Shown: positions 14,116-23,897, counted from the stretch's first letter. The stretch is 64,000 nucleotides of DNA from Methanomassiliicoccus sp. (GCA_016109435.1 JAEILR010000003.1:62001-126000), one strand, 5' to 3'. Translations and numbers: made by a program. The notes: generated from the letters alone by a model not told the origin.

Positions 14116-16566
14116 TTATCCGCCCCCCATCATCAAGAACTCGACGATAGGTCCCAATGCCAATGTGAGGAAATAACTTAGCGCTCCGAGCATCACCACC
14201 ACTCCGATCGACCAGGTGATGAACAACGGGGTGTGTGTGGGCAGCGAACCGGCGCTCGGCGGCACTATATTCTTCGCGCTCAACGCGCCGGCCAAAGCCA
14301 AGGTCAGGACCATGATCGGGAACCGACCCAGGAGCATGGCGATGGCAAGGATGTAGTTGTAGAATGGAGTGCTTGCGGTCAGACCGGCGAACGCGCTCCC
14401 GTTGTTGTTCGATGCCGAGGTAAAAGCGTAGAGTATTTCCGTGAACCCATGGGGGCCGGAGTTGAGAGGCCCTGCCCTCCCTTCAGGCAACATGACCGCG
14501 ATAACTGTTCCCACCAGAACTACGGCGATCGGAAGCAGGATTATGATCGTGCACAGCTTCATCTCGTAGGGGCCGATCTTCTTTCCAAGGTAATCAGGCA
14601 TCCGGCCTATCATCAAGCCAGCTATGAACACTGCGATGAGCACGAAAACCAACATCCCGTAGAGGCCGGAACCGACCCCTCCGAAGACAACCTCTCCGAA
14701 CTGCATCAGCACCAGGGGGACCATGCCCCCTAGCGCCGTATAGGAATCGTGCATCGAGTTCACTGCTCCGCATGAGGTGGCGGTCGTGGCCGCGGCGAAC
14801 GTGACTGAGGGCACCACTCCGAACCTCACTTCCTTGCCTTCCATGTTCCCTCCGGGCTGGAGGCCATTACCGATCTGGGAGACCCCCAGTTGATCCAGCG
14901 CTGGATTGCCCCCTCCCTCTGCCCATATCAACAGGCCAAGGAAGGCGGTGAAGATCACGAGCATCGCTACTAGGAGGGCCACACCCTGCCGGCGGTCCTT
15001 AACCATCTCACCAAAGGCGAAGACCGCGCCTATGGGGATGAGCAGTAAGGCGAAGATCTCCAGCAGATTGGACAGCGGCGTGGGGTTCTCGAACGGATGG
15101 GCAGAGTTGGTGTTGAAGAACCCTCCTCCATTCGTGCCGAGCAGCTTGATCGCTTCCTGGGATGCCACCGGGCCGACAGGAATCGTTTGCACGGTGACGA
15201 GGTCACCCCCAGAGTCGGTCACTGGCTGTAGCATCTGAGCGGAGACGGAGCCATCCAGTGTCTGCACGCAGCCCTGGGAAACCAAGATAAGGGCCAGGAC
15301 GAAGGAGATGGGCAACAATATCAGTGTTGCACGGGTAATATCCTTCCAGAAGTTGCCCAGATCCTTGGTCTTTCTCTGCCTCACGCCTCGTATCAGGGCC
15401 ATCAGGACCGCAAGACCAGTAGCTGCGGAAAGGAAGTTCTGGACGGTGAGGCCGACCATCTGTGTGAAGTAGCTCATGGTCGTCTCTCCCGCATATGACT
15501 GCCAATTAGTGTTGGTTACGAAACTGACCGCGGTATTGAACGCGGTATCCACCGATACCGGGCCCATGCCCTCGGGATTGAACGGTAAGAATGGCTGGAG
15601 GAGTATAATGGCCATGAGGAAGAGTAAGCCGATGAGGTTGAACAGGAGAATGCAGAACGCGTACACCTTCCAGCTCATGCCTTCATCCCCTATCTTTGGC
15701 CACCGGTAGAGATACGGCTCTATCCTGCCAATAGCCTTGGTCGCCCGGCCGGGTTTCTTATCGTAGACCGCGGCGATCAACCCACCCACGAAAAGGCCGC
15801 TGATCAATAGCATGGCCGCCAACAGGGCCAGGAAGAGCCAGTCGGTGGTGGTCAGTCCTATCACTCTCTCGTCGGTGGTGGGCACAAACCTCAAACTGGC
15901 GCTCTCGCCTGCATCGCCCCGGGCCTGTTGTTCATCTAGGGCGAGGTTCAATTCCAGGACGTTGACCGTTCTCTCTCCCAGCATGCCGAACTGGCGGTCC
16001 TCGGTGTTCTGGTCAATGAGCGCCTGGACGATCCCCTCGCTCATGTTGCGTTCCCGCGCCACCCTCGGTAGTTGGTATTCTGCGCTGGCCACGCTTATAT
16101 GGGGGTCCAGCCCACTGCCCGAGGCGGTGACCAGGTCCGAGGGTATGGGCCAGGTATTGTTGGGGTCCAAGGCATGCAGCGCATCGATCCTCGCCTGCAC
16201 GACATCGATGAGCCTGGAGTTGTTATTGCCATAATTGGATCCACTGGAAGAGGCCGCATTGTATTCGAACGACGGTGTGGCCGATGGGCGCCCCCAGAAA
16301 TACTTGGGGTCGCTGAAGGGCTGGCCGATCAGCTCGGAGCCGACCACCGTGCCGTTCTGCACGATCTGGGAACCATTGGCCTGGTGGGGGAAGACCACCT
16401 GAGCCACTCCCGTCACCAGCAGAGGATAGGCTATTCCAGTGATTATCATCAGGATGAGGAACAGGACAATCGCCGGTCTGGCTTGTCTTCTCAGCACTCT
16501 GAAGGTGGATCGGGTGAAGTCCGTTATTCCAGCTACAAGCGCATTTCCTTTCAGGCCAACATTCAT
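14116..16566 (-). CDS. kdpCA: KdpC-KdpA fusion subunit of the Kdp K+-transporting ATPase
   Basis: Two Kdp subunits are read in one 816-residue frame. Residues about 30-212 are KdpC: a single membrane helix (IVLFLILMIITGIAYPLLV), then GQPFSDPKYFWGRPSAT and DLVTASGSGLDPHIS. A linker (about 213-240) leads to KdpA, residues about 241-816, a ten-helix channel-like subunit with all four selectivity-filter segments: TNTNWQSY, GTNGGGFFN, TTATSCGAVN and TSASNNNGSAF. In bacteria kdpA, kdpB and kdpC are separate genes. If family topology holds, the KdpC C-terminus and KdpA N-terminus both face outside, so the fusion is sterically possible. It starts 2 nt after kdpB and ends 3 nt before kdpD. KdpF was not found. 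The complex imports K+ with high affinity at ATP cost. Confidence 0.95.
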   Translation of the reverse strand: MNVGLKGNALVAGITDFTRSTFRVLRRQARPAIVLFLILMIITGIAYPLLVTGVAQVVFPHQANGSQIVQNGTVVGSELIGQPFSDPKYFWGRPSATPSFEYNAASSSGSNYGNNNSRLIDVVQARIDALHALDPNNTWPIPSDLVTASGSGLDPHISVASAEYQLPRVARERNMSEGIVQALIDQNTEDRQFGMLGERTVNVLELNLALDEQQARGDAGESASLRFVPTTDERVIGLTTTDWLFLALLAAMLLISGLFVGGLIAAVYDKKPGRATKAIGRIEPYLYRWPKIGDEGMSWKVYAFCILLFNLIGLLFLMAIILLQPFLPFNPEGMGPVSVDTAFNTAVSFVTNTNWQSYAGETTMSYFTQMVGLTVQNFLSAATGLAVLMALIRGVRQRKTKDLGNFWKDITRATLILLPISFVLALILVSQGCVQTLDGSVSAQMLQPVTDSGGDLVTVQTIPVGPVASQEAIKLLGTNGGGFFNTNSAHPFENPTPLSNLLEIFALLLIPIGAVFAFGEMVKDRRQGVALLVAMLVIFTAFLGLLIWAEGGGNPALDQLGVSQIGNGLQPGGNMEGKEVRFGVVPSVTFAAATTATSCGAVNSMHDSYTALGGMVPLVLMQFGEVVFGGVGSGLYGMLVFVLIAVFIAGLMIGRMPDYLGKKIGPYEMKLCTIIILLPIAVVLVGTVIAVMLPEGRAGPLNSGPHGFTEILYAFTSASNNNGSAFAGLTASTPFYNYILAIAMLLGRFPIMVLTLALAGALSAKNIVPPSAGSLPTHTPLFITWSIGVVVMLGALSYFLTLALGPIVEFLMMGGG

Positions 16567-16568
16567 GT

Positions 16569-18695
16569 TCAGACCCCCAACCCTAAAGCGACCAGAACCA
16601 TGTCGATGAGCTTTATCCCGACGAATGGCACAATCAGGCCTCCCACCCCGTAGATCAATAGATTGGTGCGCAGAGACTCCGCAGCGGTCAAAGGCCGGTA
16701 CTTGATGCCCCTGAGAGCGAGCGGGATCAGCAGCACGATGACGATGGCGTTGAATATGACTGCGGAAAGAATGGCCGCCTGTAGTCCCATGAAGTTCAGC
16801 CCGTTGAGCGCCGGATAGATGCCGACGAACGCCGCGGGGACTATCGCGAAGTACTTGGCGATATCATTGGTGATGCTGAAGGTGGTGAGCGCCCCCCTGG
16901 TCATCAAGAGTTGTTTCCCTGTCTCTACAACCTCGATCAGTTTGGTCGGATCACTATCGAGATCGACCATGTTGGCCGCCTCTCGGGCGGGTTGCGTCCC
17001 GCTGTTCATCGCCACGGCCACATCAGCCTGGGCCAGGGCGGGAGCGTCGTTAGTGCCGTCCCCGGTCATCGCCACCAGCCGCCCCTCGGCCTGGTACTCG
17101 CGGATTAGCTGCAGCTTGTTCTCAGGCGTCGCTTCGGCCAAGAAATCGTCGACCCCTGCCTCTGCCGCGATGGCCGCGGCAGTCAGCTTATTGTCGCCAG
17201 TTATCATCACCGTCCGTATTCCCATGCGGCGGAGCTGGGCGAATCGCTCCTTCATTCCAGGCTTGATGATGTCCTTGAGATGGATGACGCCCACGGCCTT
17301 GCCGTTCACAGCGATAACCAAAGGCGTGCCTCCCGAACGTCCGATGCGGTCGACTTCTTTCGCCAGTTTTCCCGGGAGGTCCTTGCTGGTGCTCTCAGGA
17401 CGCCCGAGTATGGCATTGGCCGCTCCCTTACGAATGGTATCGCCGCCATAGTCCACGCCACTCATCCTGGTGTGGGCACTGAAGGGGATAAACTGCATTT
17501 CCGCTCGGGAATTTTCTATCTCCTCTTTCCTGCCCGTCAGGCCATACTTTCCCACGGCCAGGGTGACGATGCTGCGCCCCTCCGGAGTTTCGTCAGAAAG
17601 TGAGGAGAGGAGGGCATATTCCGCGATCATCTTGACGTCCTGACCCTCCCCCGCAATGAACTCCACCGCCTGCCGGTTACCGAACGTGATTGTACCGGTC
17701 TTATCGAGGAGGAGAACATCCACATCACCGGCCGCCTCTATCGCCTGTCCCGAGAACGCGATGACGTTTTTCTGGATGAGGCGGTCCATCCCGGCGATGC
17801 CAATAGCGCTAAGGAGCCCGCTGATGGTGGTCGGAGCAAGACAGACCAGTAGGGCGATGAGGACCGTTATGGTGACCGGGCTGCCCTGTCCAGTCACGTA
17901 AACGCTGTAGATGGAGAATGGAAGTAAGGTCGAACAAACGATGATGAAAATGACGGTTAGGCCGATGAGCAGGGTGTTCAGAGCGATTTCGTTGGGAGTC
18001 TTCTGCCTCTTCGCCCCCTCTATCAGGGAGATCATCTTGTCCATGAATCCCTCTCCTGGGTCAGAGGCCGTTCTGACCATCATCCAGTCGGAAAGAATGC
18101 GGGTGCCCCCGGTGACCGCGCTGCGATCCCCTCCCGATTCTCTGATCACTGGAGCGCTCTCTCCGGTGATAGCGCTCTCATCGACCGAGGATGCGCCCTC
18201 TACCACCTCACCATCGACCGGGATGAGGTCCCCGGCCTGTACATAGAACAGATCACCTTTGTGAAGATCGGCAGATGAGGTGGAAATGATGTCTGAATCA
18301 GTGGGCCGAACTCCCCGGGAGGCCACATAATCCCCCCTCAATTTCTTTGCGGGGATGGTGGTCTGCATGCTTCGAAGGGAATCGGCCTGAGCTTTGCCTC
18401 TTCCCTCGGCTAGGGCTTCGGAGTAATTAGCAAATATGACCGTGAACCAAAGCCAAAGCGAAATAAGGCCGACGAATAAGGGCGAGGCTTCACCGGTCCA
18501 GAACAGGGCCTGGAAGAAAAGCAGCGTCGTTATGGTGCTGCCCACCTCGACAACGAACATGACAGGGTTCCGTATGGTGTGTCGGGGGTCCAGTTTGATT
18601 AAGGATTGCTTTACGGCCCAGCGCCTGATTCTTTTACGTTCTTCCTCGCTGATAGTCCGTGACCTCTTCCTTGGCTTATCGTTCTCCACAGTCAC
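16569..18695 (-). CDS. kdpB: Potassium-transporting P-type ATPase, KdpB catalytic subunit
   Basis: The 708-residue protein is a P-type ATPase of the Kdp class. It has the phosphorylation motif DKTGT with Asp331, the actuator motif TGES (177-180), [20 protein letters not shown] in the hinge region, and the KdpB-specific stretch [20 protein letters not shown]. Ser180 of TGES corresponds to the serine whose phosphorylation inhibits the E. coli pump. KdpB hydrolyses ATP and drives K+ transfer from KdpA into the cytoplasm. The N-terminus is rich in Lys/Arg/Glu. It is the first gene of the operon, preceded by an AT-rich promoter region, and the KdpC-KdpA fusion starts 2 nt after its stop. Confidence 0.97.
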   Translation of the reverse strand: MTVENDKPRKRSRTISEEERKRIRRWAVKQSLIKLDPRHTIRNPVMFVVEVGSTITTLLFFQALFWTGEASPLFVGLISLWLWFTVIFANYSEALAEGRGKAQADSLRSMQTTIPAKKLRGDYVASRGVRPTDSDIISTSSADLHKGDLFYVQAGDLIPVDGEVVEGASSVDESAITGESAPVIRESGGDRSAVTGGTRILSDWMMVRTASDPGEGFMDKMISLIEGAKRQKTPNEIALNTLLIGLTVIFIIVCSTLLPFSIYSVYVTGQGSPVTITVLIALLVCLAPTTISGLLSAIGIAGMDRLIQKNVIAFSGQAIEAAGDVDVLLLDKTGTITFGNRQAVEFIAGEGQDVKMIAEYALLSSLSDETPEGRSIVTLAVGKYGLTGRKEEIENSRAEMQFIPFSAHTRMSGVDYGGDTIRKGAANAILGRPESTSKDLPGKLAKEVDRIGRSGGTPLVIAVNGKAVGVIHLKDIIKPGMKERFAQLRRMGIRTVMITGDNKLTAAAIAAEAGVDDFLAEATPENKLQLIREYQAEGRLVAMTGDGTNDAPALAQADVAVAMNSGTQPAREAANMVDLDSDPTKLIEVVETGKQLLMTRGALTTFSITNDIAKYFAIVPAAFVGIYPALNGLNFMGLQAAILSAVIFNAIVIVLLIPLALRGIKYRPLTAAESLRTNLLIYGVGGLIVPFVGIKLIDMVLVALGLGV

Positions 18696-19100
18696 ACCCT
18701 CGATGATGCATCACTTAGGTACTCTGTGGGAATCGAGCACCGACCTGATTATAATGCATTTGTATAATGTCTTTGTACAGCGCAGGCCCAGATCTTGGAG
18801 CGCAAAGAAGGAAGGCCGAGTATGAGTCCCTGGGCATGCTCGATATCTCCTGTGTCCTGAAAGGATTTCCGACCGACCGGCGGACAATGGACATTGGACG
18901 AAGGCGTTCCGATGGAGCAAGTATCGAGATCGATGGGGCATGCATCGACAAGGACAACGAAAGTTACTATTGCGCGCCAGGGCTGACCCTCATTTGCGAG
19001 GGTCATTAAACCATAAGGATCGATGTTTCCACCCGAGCCAGATTTGAACGCTGAGGACGTTTGAATTGAATATCGATGATATTTGTCTGGATGAAAATAA
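18696..19100. other. Intergenic region between kdpB and tRNA-Val
   Basis: About 405 nt without a convincing gene. The kdpB promoter elements lie at 18748-18768. Frames of about 80 codons exist on both strands (for example 18767-19009 plus), but they overlap each other, have no recognisable motif and lack a clear ribosome-binding site. The right part (19040-19100) is AT-rich and follows the 3' end of the tRNA, a likely termination region. Confidence 0.5.
18748..18768 (-). promoter_or_regulatory. AT-rich inverted repeat and TATA-like elements upstream of kdpB
   Basis: ATTATA at 18748-18753 and TATAAT at 18763-18768 form a perfect 6-bp inverted repeat around a 9-nt core containing the palindrome ATGCAT. 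The site is 53-73 nt before the kdpB start in otherwise GC-rich DNA. Read on the minus strand it offers TATA-box candidates, and the symmetry could also serve as an operator for K+-dependent control. No regulator gene is adjacent, so the assignment is tentative. Confidence 0.4.
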
Positions 19101-19176
19101 TGGTGGGCTCAGCCGGATTCGAACCGGCGATCTCCTCCGTGTCAGGGAGACGTCATAGCCACTAGACCATGAGCCC
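19101..19176 (-). tRNA. tRNA-Val (anticodon GAC), CCA encoded
   Basis: Read on the minus strand, the acceptor stem GGGCTCA (19176-19170) pairs with TGAGCCC (19111-19105), followed by discriminator A and an encoded CCA (19103-19101). The anticodon arm has stem TCTCC/GGAGG and loop CTGACAC, giving anticodon GAC (valine, reading GUC and GUU). The T arm contains the consensus GGTTCGAATCC. No intron is visible. Confidence 0.95.
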
Positions 19177-19195
19177 TTGTTTAGCGGGATTTTTC

Positions 19196-19204
19196 CATAT
19201 ATCG
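19196..19204 (-). promoter_or_regulatory. TATA box of tRNA-Val
   Basis: CGATATATG read on the minus strand is centred about 24 nt before the first base of the tRNA, the usual archaeal box A distance. Confidence 0.6.
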
Positions 19205-19415
19205 TCCTGGTCTATATCCTTTTCGCTGGCGTCCAGTACCTCTGGGGAGCACGTGCTGTCTTCCTCGGTCCGCCCATCCGAGGCGGTCACGTGGCGGGTG
19301 GACCTCAGCACCACATCTATGCCGCTCCATCCGCGGGCAGTGGCCGAACGGGTCCGCCAAGGCCTTGGTGCATCGATATAGAAGGTAAAAAAAATGCTGA
19401 AGGGATTTACACCGG

Positions 19416-19682
19416 TCAAGGGCTGGAAAGGCGGAGCACGGCCCTCAGGTCGTCCGGGGCCATGAACAGATCGACGGCCACCATCTCCTCGACCGCGCAG
19501 CGCAGCTCCTCCAGGTTGGAGATGACCATGCCGGCCTCGTTCTGCGCCTTCCACAGATAGTCCTCGACATCCTCCCCGCTCTGATAGCATATCTCGTCCA
19601 CCAGCCCGAGGAGGTGATCCGCCTCATGCTCTGCGCTGTACATCTCGCTCAGCATGAGGTATCTGGTCACGCTTGCTCTCAT
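19416..19682 (-). CDS. Small acidic protein of unknown function
   Basis: The frame is open from 19709, but AGGAGG at 19690-19695 (minus sense) lies 7 nt before the ATG at 19682, which I take as start, giving 88 residues (MRASVTRYLMLSEMY...). The product is acidic and predicted mostly helical, with two Cys and no known motif or membrane segment. The strong ribosome-binding site supports a real gene. It lies between tRNA-Val and a small membrane protein gene on the same strand. Function not recognised. Confidence 0.6.
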   Translation of the reverse strand: MRASVTRYLMLSEMYSAEHEADHLLGLVDEICYQSGEDVEDYLWKAQNEAGMVISNLEELRCAVEEMVAVDLFMAPDDLRAVLRLSSP

Positions 19683-19792
19683 CACCGTGCCTCCTGGGCT
19701 ATCGCCCATGATGTTCTTGTGGCTGTTAGGTACTTAATCCTAACATGGGAAATGCAGGAAAAACCGAAGGTAAAATGAGGATGACCTCCTGG

Positions 19793-20044
19793 TCACCAGT
19801 TCCTCCGTCTCGGCTCCCCGCTCTTCCCGTCCCCGCCGTAGATGAAGAAGAACATCCCTGCCGAGACCATGAACGTGGCCACGAACAGCATCAGCAGGTC
19901 GAACATCAGAAGGGTGACCATCGTCCCCACCTCGGACGGCTGGTCCCCCGGCGCCAGGCCGATGATGGAGAACGCCAGTATGATGCTTCCCAGAACGAAA
20001 AGGACCAGGCCGGTCAGCTTCAGTACGGGGAACCCGCGCCGCAT
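19793..20044 (-). CDS. Small membrane protein with two transmembrane helices
   Basis: The 83-residue product has hydrophobic segments at about 8-30 (LKLTGLVLFVLGSIILAFSI) and 42-68 (MVTLLMFDLLMLFVATFMVS), joined by a short polar loop (APGDQPSEVG). The charged C-terminus GGDGKSGEPRRRNW probably faces the cytoplasm. No family is recognised. Such small two-helix proteins are common in archaea and are often subunits or regulators of membrane complexes, but nothing nearby suggests a partner. Confidence 0.55.
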   Translation of the reverse strand: MRRGFPVLKLTGLVLFVLGSIILAFSIIGLAPGDQPSEVGTMVTLLMFDLLMLFVATFMVSAGMFFFIYGGDGKSGEPRRRNW

Positions 20045-20293
20045 CTACGCCCACCTCCGGCCAGGGGACAGGCAGGCCATCGTTCTGGTCATCTCTTCCG
20101 CTCTATTCGTGCTAGCGCCTGTCCCGGAGAGCATACATGAATCGTTCGGAACCCACTGTATTTATACCAATGTCCGCAGGAGCGACGGAAAAGCGAACTT
20201 GATAACACATGCCGTCAGAAGCGACTGGCAGGTGACACGATGGCCTCGAAGGGCGATGGCCCGTTGCCGAACGCTTATCGTTATCGCGGCCAA

Positions 20294-20647
20294 TCAGGCC
20301 CAATCGCCGATCTCCTCGAAGGTCAGCGCCACCTTGCCGCACTCCGGGCACACGTGCCGCCCCTCGCGGATGTTGGTGGAGATGTCCTCGCCCACCGGCT
20401 CGGCCTTCAAGCGGTCCGGGAAATATTTCTGGGAGAAGTCCTCGGAGCCGTAGAAGACCACCTCGGACTTGCATCTCCGGCACCGCTGCGGCGGATGCCG
20501 CTGGTCCTTCAGGCCGAAGCTCTGGCACTTCGGGCAGATGGACGGCCACATGTAGTGGTCGCCAGCCCCCTGGAAACCGAACCCGGCGTACAGGTCCTCG
20601 GAACGGAACCCGCAGCCCTTGCATTGAGCTTTCAGCTTTGACCCCAT
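20294..20647 (-). CDS. Zinc-ribbon protein with several CxxC motifs
   Basis: The 117-residue product (from MGSKLKAQCKGCGFRSEDL) contains at least four Cys pairs: CKGC near the start, CPKC, CRRC and CPEC. This suggests two or three zinc ribbons in a rubredoxin-like or treble-clef arrangement. The stretch AGFGFQGAGDHYMWPSICPK is reminiscent of zinc-ribbon proteins in other archaea. Longer starts at 20659 or 20704 are possible. The next gene on the other strand begins 112 nt away. It could bind nucleic acid or act in metal handling; the sequence does not decide. Confidence 0.65.
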   Translation of the reverse strand: MGSKLKAQCKGCGFRSEDLYAGFGFQGAGDHYMWPSICPKCQSFGLKDQRHPPQRCRRCKSEVVFYGSEDFSQKYFPDRLKAEPVGEDISTNIREGRHVCPECGKVALTFEEIGDWA

Positions 20648-20758
20648 ATGCCCATCCATCACCGAATCGGCGTGGGAGGATATATCGCTACCTCCATGTC
20701 TCATACGGCTCTTATGCTAACCTATTAATCTCACCCCCATTATGGGGATAAGATTTGG

Positions 20759-21007
20759 ATGCCAGAGATATTACTCTTCACCAAACCAGGCTGTCAGAAG
20801 TGCGATTACATCAAGGAGCGTGCGCCCGCCGGGCTGGAAATCAGCTACGTGGACACCTCCACCGCCGAGGGCCTGGCCGAGGCGGCTTACTATGAGATAC
20901 TGGGCAAGCACACGCCCATCCTGGTTGTCGATGACCAGATCACCGAGGGGGCCATCGCCATCATGTCTCGCCTGAACGAACTGGCCGGCAACGGCGCGAA
21001 GGCGTGA
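20759..21007 (+). CDS. Thioredoxin/glutaredoxin-like small protein
   Basis: The 82-residue product begins MPEILLFTKPGCQKCDYIKE, with the CxxC redox pair Cys12 and Cys15 directly after the first beta strand, as in the thioredoxin fold. A cis-Pro candidate follows in KHTPILVVDD, then a final helix. It is shorter than a full thioredoxin and closer in size to glutaredoxin-like archaeal proteins. It should catalyse thiol-disulfide exchange in the cytoplasm. It is 15 nt upstream of kae1 and probably co-transcribed with it, with no obvious functional link. Confidence 0.8.
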   Translation: MPEILLFTKPGCQKCDYIKERAPAGLEISYVDTSTAEGLAEAAYYEILGKHTPILVVDDQITEGAIAIMSRLNELAGNGAKA

Positions 21008-21022
21008 GAATCTGAAGATCAC

Positions 21023-22003
21023 ATGATCTGCCTGGGGATCGAGGGGACGGCCCACACCTGTGGCGTGGGCATCGTGGACGATCAGGCCAACATCCTGGCC
21101 AATGAGCTGGACATGTACCGCCCGGAGAAGGGAGGTATCCATCCTCGTGAGGCGGCCAACCACCATTCCGACGTGGTCGTGTCCCTCATCCGCAAGGCGA
21201 CCGAGACCGCCGGCATCGGGTTTAGGGACGTGGACGTGGTGTGCTTCTCCCAGGGCCCCGGACTGGGCCCGTGCCTCAGGACCGTGGCCACCGCGGCCAG
21301 GGCGCTGGCGATCTCGCTCGATCGCCCCATCGTAGGGGTCAACCACTGTATCTCCCACCTCGAGATCGGGGTGGCCAAGACCGCGTCGTCCGACCCGGTG
21401 CTTCTGTACGCCTCCGGGGGCAACACCCAGGTGATATCCTTCAACAACGGCCGGTACCGCATCTTCGGGGAAACGCTGGACATCGGCATCGGCAACATGT
21501 TCGACAAGCTGGGTCGGGAGCTGGGCCTTGGTTACTACGCCGGGCCGAAGATCGAGAAGCTCGCTGCCGGGGGGGACAAGCTGCTCGACCTCCCCTACTC
21601 GGTCAAGGGCATGGACATGGCCTTCTCCGGCATCATGACCGCCGCCCTGGCCCATCGTACCAGAGGAGAGCGGTTGGAGGACATCTGCTTCTCGGTCCAG
21701 GAGACCTGTTTCGCCATGCTCACCGAGGTCACCGAGCGGGCGATGGCCCACATCGAGAAGAAGGAGGTGCTGCTCGGTGGTGGGGTGGTGCAGAACAAGC
21801 GGCTACGGGCCATGGTCGCTGACATGGCACACGATCGGGGGGCGGAGATGTTCGTCCCCGAGCCCCGGCTGTGCATCGACAATGGGGCCATGATCGCGTG
21901 GACCGGTCTGCTGATGCACAATGCTGGCGTCCGCATGACGGTCGAGGACACCAAGGTCGACCAGCGCTTCCGCACCGACGAAGTGGTCGTCACCTGGCGC
22001 TGA
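21023..22003 (+). CDS. kae1: tRNA N6-adenosine threonylcarbamoyltransferase Kae1 (KEOPS subunit)
   Basis: The 326-residue product is the ASKHA-fold catalytic subunit of KEOPS, which transfers threonylcarbamoyl to A37 of ANN-decoding tRNAs. It has [11 protein letters not shown] (from 38), [12 protein letters not shown], the metal-binding [10 protein letters not shown] with His108 and His112, [10 protein letters not shown], and a C-terminal [12 protein letters not shown]. The length is that of Kae1 alone; the Bud32 kinase domain fused to it in many euryarchaea is absent, so Bud32 must lie elsewhere. The gene starts at ATG 21023, 15 nt after the thioredoxin-like gene. Its TGA directly abuts the stop of the convergent DHH nuclease gene. 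Confidence 0.96.
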   Translation: MICLGIEGTAHTCGVGIVDDQANILANELDMYRPEKGGIHPREAANHHSDVVVSLIRKATETAGIGFRDVDVVCFSQGPGLGPCLRTVATAARALAISLDRPIVGVNHCISHLEIGVAKTASSDPVLLYASGGNTQVISFNNGRYRIFGETLDIGIGNMFDKLGRELGLGYYAGPKIEKLAAGGDKLLDLPYSVKGMDMAFSGIMTAALAHRTRGERLEDICFSVQETCFAMLTEVTERAMAHIEKKEVLLGGGVVQNKRLRAMVADMAHDRGAEMFVPEPRLCIDNGAMIAWTGLLMHNAGVRMTVEDTKVDQRFRTDEVVVTWR

Positions 22004-23362
22004 TCAGCTGGCGTCCTTCTTCCTGGCCTTCTGTTCCCCGACCATCTTGTCCACCAGCTCGAGGAACTCCTTGTCCCGGCCGCGAGGCACGGTCGCTCCG
22101 GAGGCGATGCGGTGCCCGCCGCCCACTCCTCCGACCTTCTGACCGCACTCCCTGAGGGCGGCGGCCAGGTCCACGCCCTTATCCAGCAGTTCGAACGTCC
22201 CCCGGGAGGAGACCTTGATCTCCTCTCCGGTGTCTGACAGCGCGAGAGTGGGTTTGTCCCTGTCCCCGAAGTACTGCATGGCCACCCCGCTGAGGATGCC
22301 GGAGAGGCCGAGGTTGTCGTTGTAAAAGTACTGGATGTTCTCCGCCTTGATGAGGCCGTTCTTGACCACCCTCTGCAGGGACGCCTGGACCTCGTCCACG
22401 TAGGCCTGCCGCAGCGCCCTCGCCGTCTCCATGGCCTCCGCGTCCCCCAGGGCCAGGGCCAGGCCGGTGCCCTCGTGGTTGGAGCGCCCGCAGGCGTTCA
22501 GCAGACCGGCGAGAGCGTCGGCGCTCATGCCCCATCGGGGGAAGTGGTAGCGCTCGTGCACTATCTCGTCCAGGGTGCTCATGGGCGTCCCTTGCGCCGT
22601 GAGCCTGAGCGCCAGCAGGGAGGACAGCTTCATGCGCTGGGCATCGTCCAGCCGTTCGACCTCGGCGTTCGCAGGAATGCCCGCCTCAGCCATCAGCGCC
22701 GCCGCGCCCTCGGGGGAGCCGGAAACGCCGATGACATAGGGGTCGGTGGAGCCTATCAGCCCGTTCAGAAGCCCGCCCTCGGGCAGCATCGATCCCGGAC
22801 GTACCTCCACCACTCCTCTCTTGAGGCCCTCTTCGTACAGCCACTGGTTGAGGCCCGAAAGCCCCCTTATGGCCTGGCGGTCCCCGGCGATGCCGGCAAA
22901 GGCGATGGGCAGCAGGTCCCAGTTCTTCTCGTCCATGTGGGCGGCCAGCAGCATGCATACCGCCGATGCGGAAGCGGAGGTCATGCCGTCGATGCCCGCT
23001 AGATGGGGGTTCACGTGCACCACCTTCTCGGAATCCTTCTGCGGAGAGTGATGGTCGAGCACGATCACCTTGCAGTCCAATGCCTCCAGCGCCTCCAGGT
23101 GGGACGACCCCATGTCGCTGAGGACCATGGTCTTGCAGCCTGCGGACACTTCAGAGATGAGCTTATCGGTGAGGCTCTTGGTCATCGTCACGTGGATGTG
23201 CTTCCCCGCCCGGAGGAGCATGTTGCTGAGCACTCCGGCCGAGGATATGCCGTCGGCATCGTAGTGGGAGATGACCCTGACCTCGGGGGCGGCCTCCAGC
23301 TCCGCCTTGGCAATAGAAATGCGGGAAAGGAGTTTATCAGGCAGCTGGGTGCCTGGGTCCAT
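22004..23362 (-). CDS. DHH/DHHA1-family phosphoesterase, RecJ-like single-strand nuclease
   Basis: The 452-residue product has the DHH family motifs: HYDADG (33-38), DMGSS, the DHH triad in VIVLDHHSP, and the C-terminal DHHA1 signature VGGVGGGHRIASGATVP. This is the archaeal RecJ-like group that includes the GINS-associated nuclease GAN and related 5'-3' or 3'-5' single-strand exonucleases, which need Mn2+ or Mg2+. It lies 6 nt after the uS15 gene, an arrangement common in euryarchaea. A role at the replication fork or in nucleic acid turnover is expected; which polarity and substrate apply cannot be read from the sequence. Confidence 0.9.
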   Translation of the reverse strand: MDPGTQLPDKLLSRISIAKAELEAAPEVRVISHYDADGISSAGVLSNMLLRAGKHIHVTMTKSLTDKLISEVSAGCKTMVLSDMGSSHLEALEALDCKVIVLDHHSPQKDSEKVVHVNPHLAGIDGMTSASASAVCMLLAAHMDEKNWDLLPIAFAGIAGDRQAIRGLSGLNQWLYEEGLKRGVVEVRPGSMLPEGGLLNGLIGSTDPYVIGVSGSPEGAAALMAEAGIPANAEVERLDDAQRMKLSSLLALRLTAQGTPMSTLDEIVHERYHFPRWGMSADALAGLLNACGRSNHEGTGLALALGDAEAMETARALRQAYVDEVQASLQRVVKNGLIKAENIQYFYNDNLGLSGILSGVAMQYFGDRDKPTLALSDTGEEIKVSSRGTFELLDKGVDLAAALRECGQKVGGVGGGHRIASGATVPRGRDKEFLELVDKMVGEQKARKKDAS

Positions 23363-23368
23363 TCACCA

Positions 23369-23824
23369 TCACTCGATCAGGAGTTCGGCGTTGGCGATGG
23401 AGTACTGCCAGTCCGAGGGGAGAGCCCCTTCGCGCTTGTAGTACTTCACGATGCGGCGGATCTTGGACTCCACCATCTGCAGGTTCCTCTTGTTGGCGAG
23501 GTCCTTCTTGTTCTCCTGAAGATGCGACTGCAGGTTGATGGCCTTCCTCATCAGCATGACCAGGTCATCGGGGATGTTGGGCTGCAGGTCGTTCTCCTTC
23601 AGGATGCCCAGGACCGTCCTCCCGGTGGCCAGCTTGACGTCGGGTACGGCGTGCTGGTCGCGGAGCAGGAGACCGATGCGGGCCGAGGGAACTCCGTCCT
23701 TGCCCATCTTGACGATCATGTCTTCTATCTCTTCCTTGCTGAGGGGTACCCATGCCGGGTTCTCGGTGATCAACGGGCGCTGGGACCCGGACCTCCCCCT
23801 CCTTCTGGCGTGCATACGAGCCAT
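23369..23824 (-). CDS. rps15: Ribosomal protein uS15
   Basis: The 151-residue product is the archaeal-eukaryotic form of uS15, with the N-terminal extension MARMHARRRGRSGSQRP and core LQENKKDLANKRNLQMVESK and RRIVKYYKREGALPSDW. It binds 16S rRNA in the small-subunit platform. GGAGGT at 23830-23835 (minus sense) precedes the ATG by 5 nt. A TATA box about 70 nt upstream drives a transcript that goes on into the DHH nuclease gene. Confidence 0.98.
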   Translation of the reverse strand: MARMHARRRGRSGSQRPLITENPAWVPLSKEEIEDMIVKMGKDGVPSARIGLLLRDQHAVPDVKLATGRTVLGILKENDLQPNIPDDLVMLMRKAINLQSHLQENKKDLANKRNLQMVESKIRRIVKYYKREGALPSDWQYSIANAELLIE

Positions 23825-23890
23825 GTGAGACCTCCAAATGTGAACTGTATAGCGTTTAGGTGGCGAGGATTAGGCCAATTCCAATCAAAG

Positions 23891-23897
23891 TATATAA
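23891..23897 (-). promoter_or_regulatory. TATA box of the uS15 operon
   Basis: TATATAA in the short gap between the NUDIX gene stop and uS15, in minus-strand orientation reading TTATATA. The implied start near 23865 gives a leader of about 40 nt containing the GGAGGT ribosome-binding site. Confidence 0.6.

Noticed and set aside
18767-19009. 80-codon frame upstream of kdpB
   Set aside because: Competes with frames of the same size on the other strand, lies beside promoter-like DNA and shows no motif.
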